A stretch of 14,315 nt of DNA, taken from the NCBI GenBank assembly GCA_039795755.1, contig JBDKLF010000065.1:1-14315 (forward strand), written 5' to 3'. Under the pieces are notes generated by a model. The model was not told the DNA's origin. It worked only from the letters and a program-made list of their open reading frames with translations, and ran no database searches. Each line of letters opens with the position of its first letter. Positions within the stretch are counted from its first letter, which is position 1. Below are positions 14,023 through 14,315 of this stretch, in pieces. This stretch comes from JANNXY01 sp039795755. GTDB taxonomy: Bacteria > Patescibacteriota > Minisyncoccia > Phycocordibacterales > CAIZIN01. A program made the translations under genes and the position numbers.

Positions 14023-14289
14023 ATGTCACCACTTGCAGCTGCGGCAGCAGATCCTTTCATTCTCAAGATTGCAACTGTGCTGATTAATCCAGCAATCAAA
14101 GGATTATTCCTTGTAGCATTACTTACCTTTCTTTGGGGTGTGCTCAAGTTCGTACAAAATGCGGATGATGATGGTGCACGAAGTGAAGGAAGAAAAGTGA
14201 TTATGTGGGGAGTGATTGGTATGGCGATTATGGTGGCAGCAGGGGGGATCATTAGGATTGCTCTCGGTACTATCAACACCATCAAGTAG
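14023..14289 (+). CDS. Two-helix pilin-like protein 6, shortest member
   Basis: 88 aa from ATG 14023, 4 nt after protein 5 through TAATTCTATG; an earlier in-frame ATG at 13963 lies within the previous gene. It has no signal peptide and begins with an alanine-rich turn (MSPLAAAAADP). Helix 1 is about 24-44 (LTFLWGVLKFVQ), the hinge is NADDDGARSEGRK (46-58), and helix 2 is about 59-82, starting MWGVIGMAIM, closest to protein 3. The following 26 nt to the window end hold no terminator, so the transcript may continue. Confidence 0.72.
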   Translation: MSPLAAAAADPFILKIATVLINPAIKGLFLVALLTFLWGVLKFVQNADDDGARSEGRKVIMWGVIGMAIMVAAGGIIRIALGTINTIK

Positions 14290-14315
14290 CTCTAGTGAAA
14301 TAATCAAATAAAAAA

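Noticed and set aside
1..14315. CRISPR arrays, insertion sequences, tRNA or rRNA genes
   Set aside because: No regularly spaced repeats, transposase-like proteins or RNA-gene signatures were seen in any spacer.

Overview
The window looks like a chromosomal segment of a Patescibacteria/CPR bacterium, most likely of the Parcubacteria group. This is inferred from gene content: a short YbeY, a four-domain S1 protein, a degenerate HisRS-like protein, a divergent MBL-fold protein beside gyrA, and a run of small two-helix pilin-like proteins typical of CPR genomes. TGA is a stop codon (pth and the solute-binding protein end with it), which argues against the recoded Gracilibacteria/SR1. Shine-Dalgarno sequences are nearly absent. 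Several genes instead carry a -10 box 6-9 nt before the start codon, as expected for leaderless transcripts.

Positions 1-3415 (minus strand) read, in transcription order, lepB (signal peptidase I), a HisRS-like paralogue without recognisable catalytic arginines, rpsU (bS21), ybeY (rRNA-processing RNase) and ftsA (divisome actin, cut by the window edge). A 39-bp divergent promoter region separates lepB from pth (peptidyl-tRNA hydrolase), which is followed by a small basic protein. A bidirectional terminator separates that pair from a convergent S1-type ribosomal protein gene. Next come an unknown 103-aa protein with its own terminator, then rightward an MBL-fold pseudoenzyme candidate, a 44-aa membrane protein and gyrA.

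Positions 9338-10113 hold no convincing protein gene. The first half has the signs of a structured RNA of about 350 nt: a closing helix, a predicted pseudoknot, several hairpins and a strong terminator. I cannot assign it to a known family. The second half holds hairpins, a terminator-like element and a 53-bp imperfect palindrome.

Positions 10114-14289 are a compact rightward cluster. Its promoter has a perfect 12-bp palindrome between the possible -35 and the -10. It encodes a SAM methyltransferase, a membrane-anchored solute-binding protein with no transporter partner in view, and six consecutive small two-helix proteins of VirB2/TrbC-like architecture. A second promoter precedes the last two. 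The cluster may build a surface pilus or channel, and it probably continues beyond the window.
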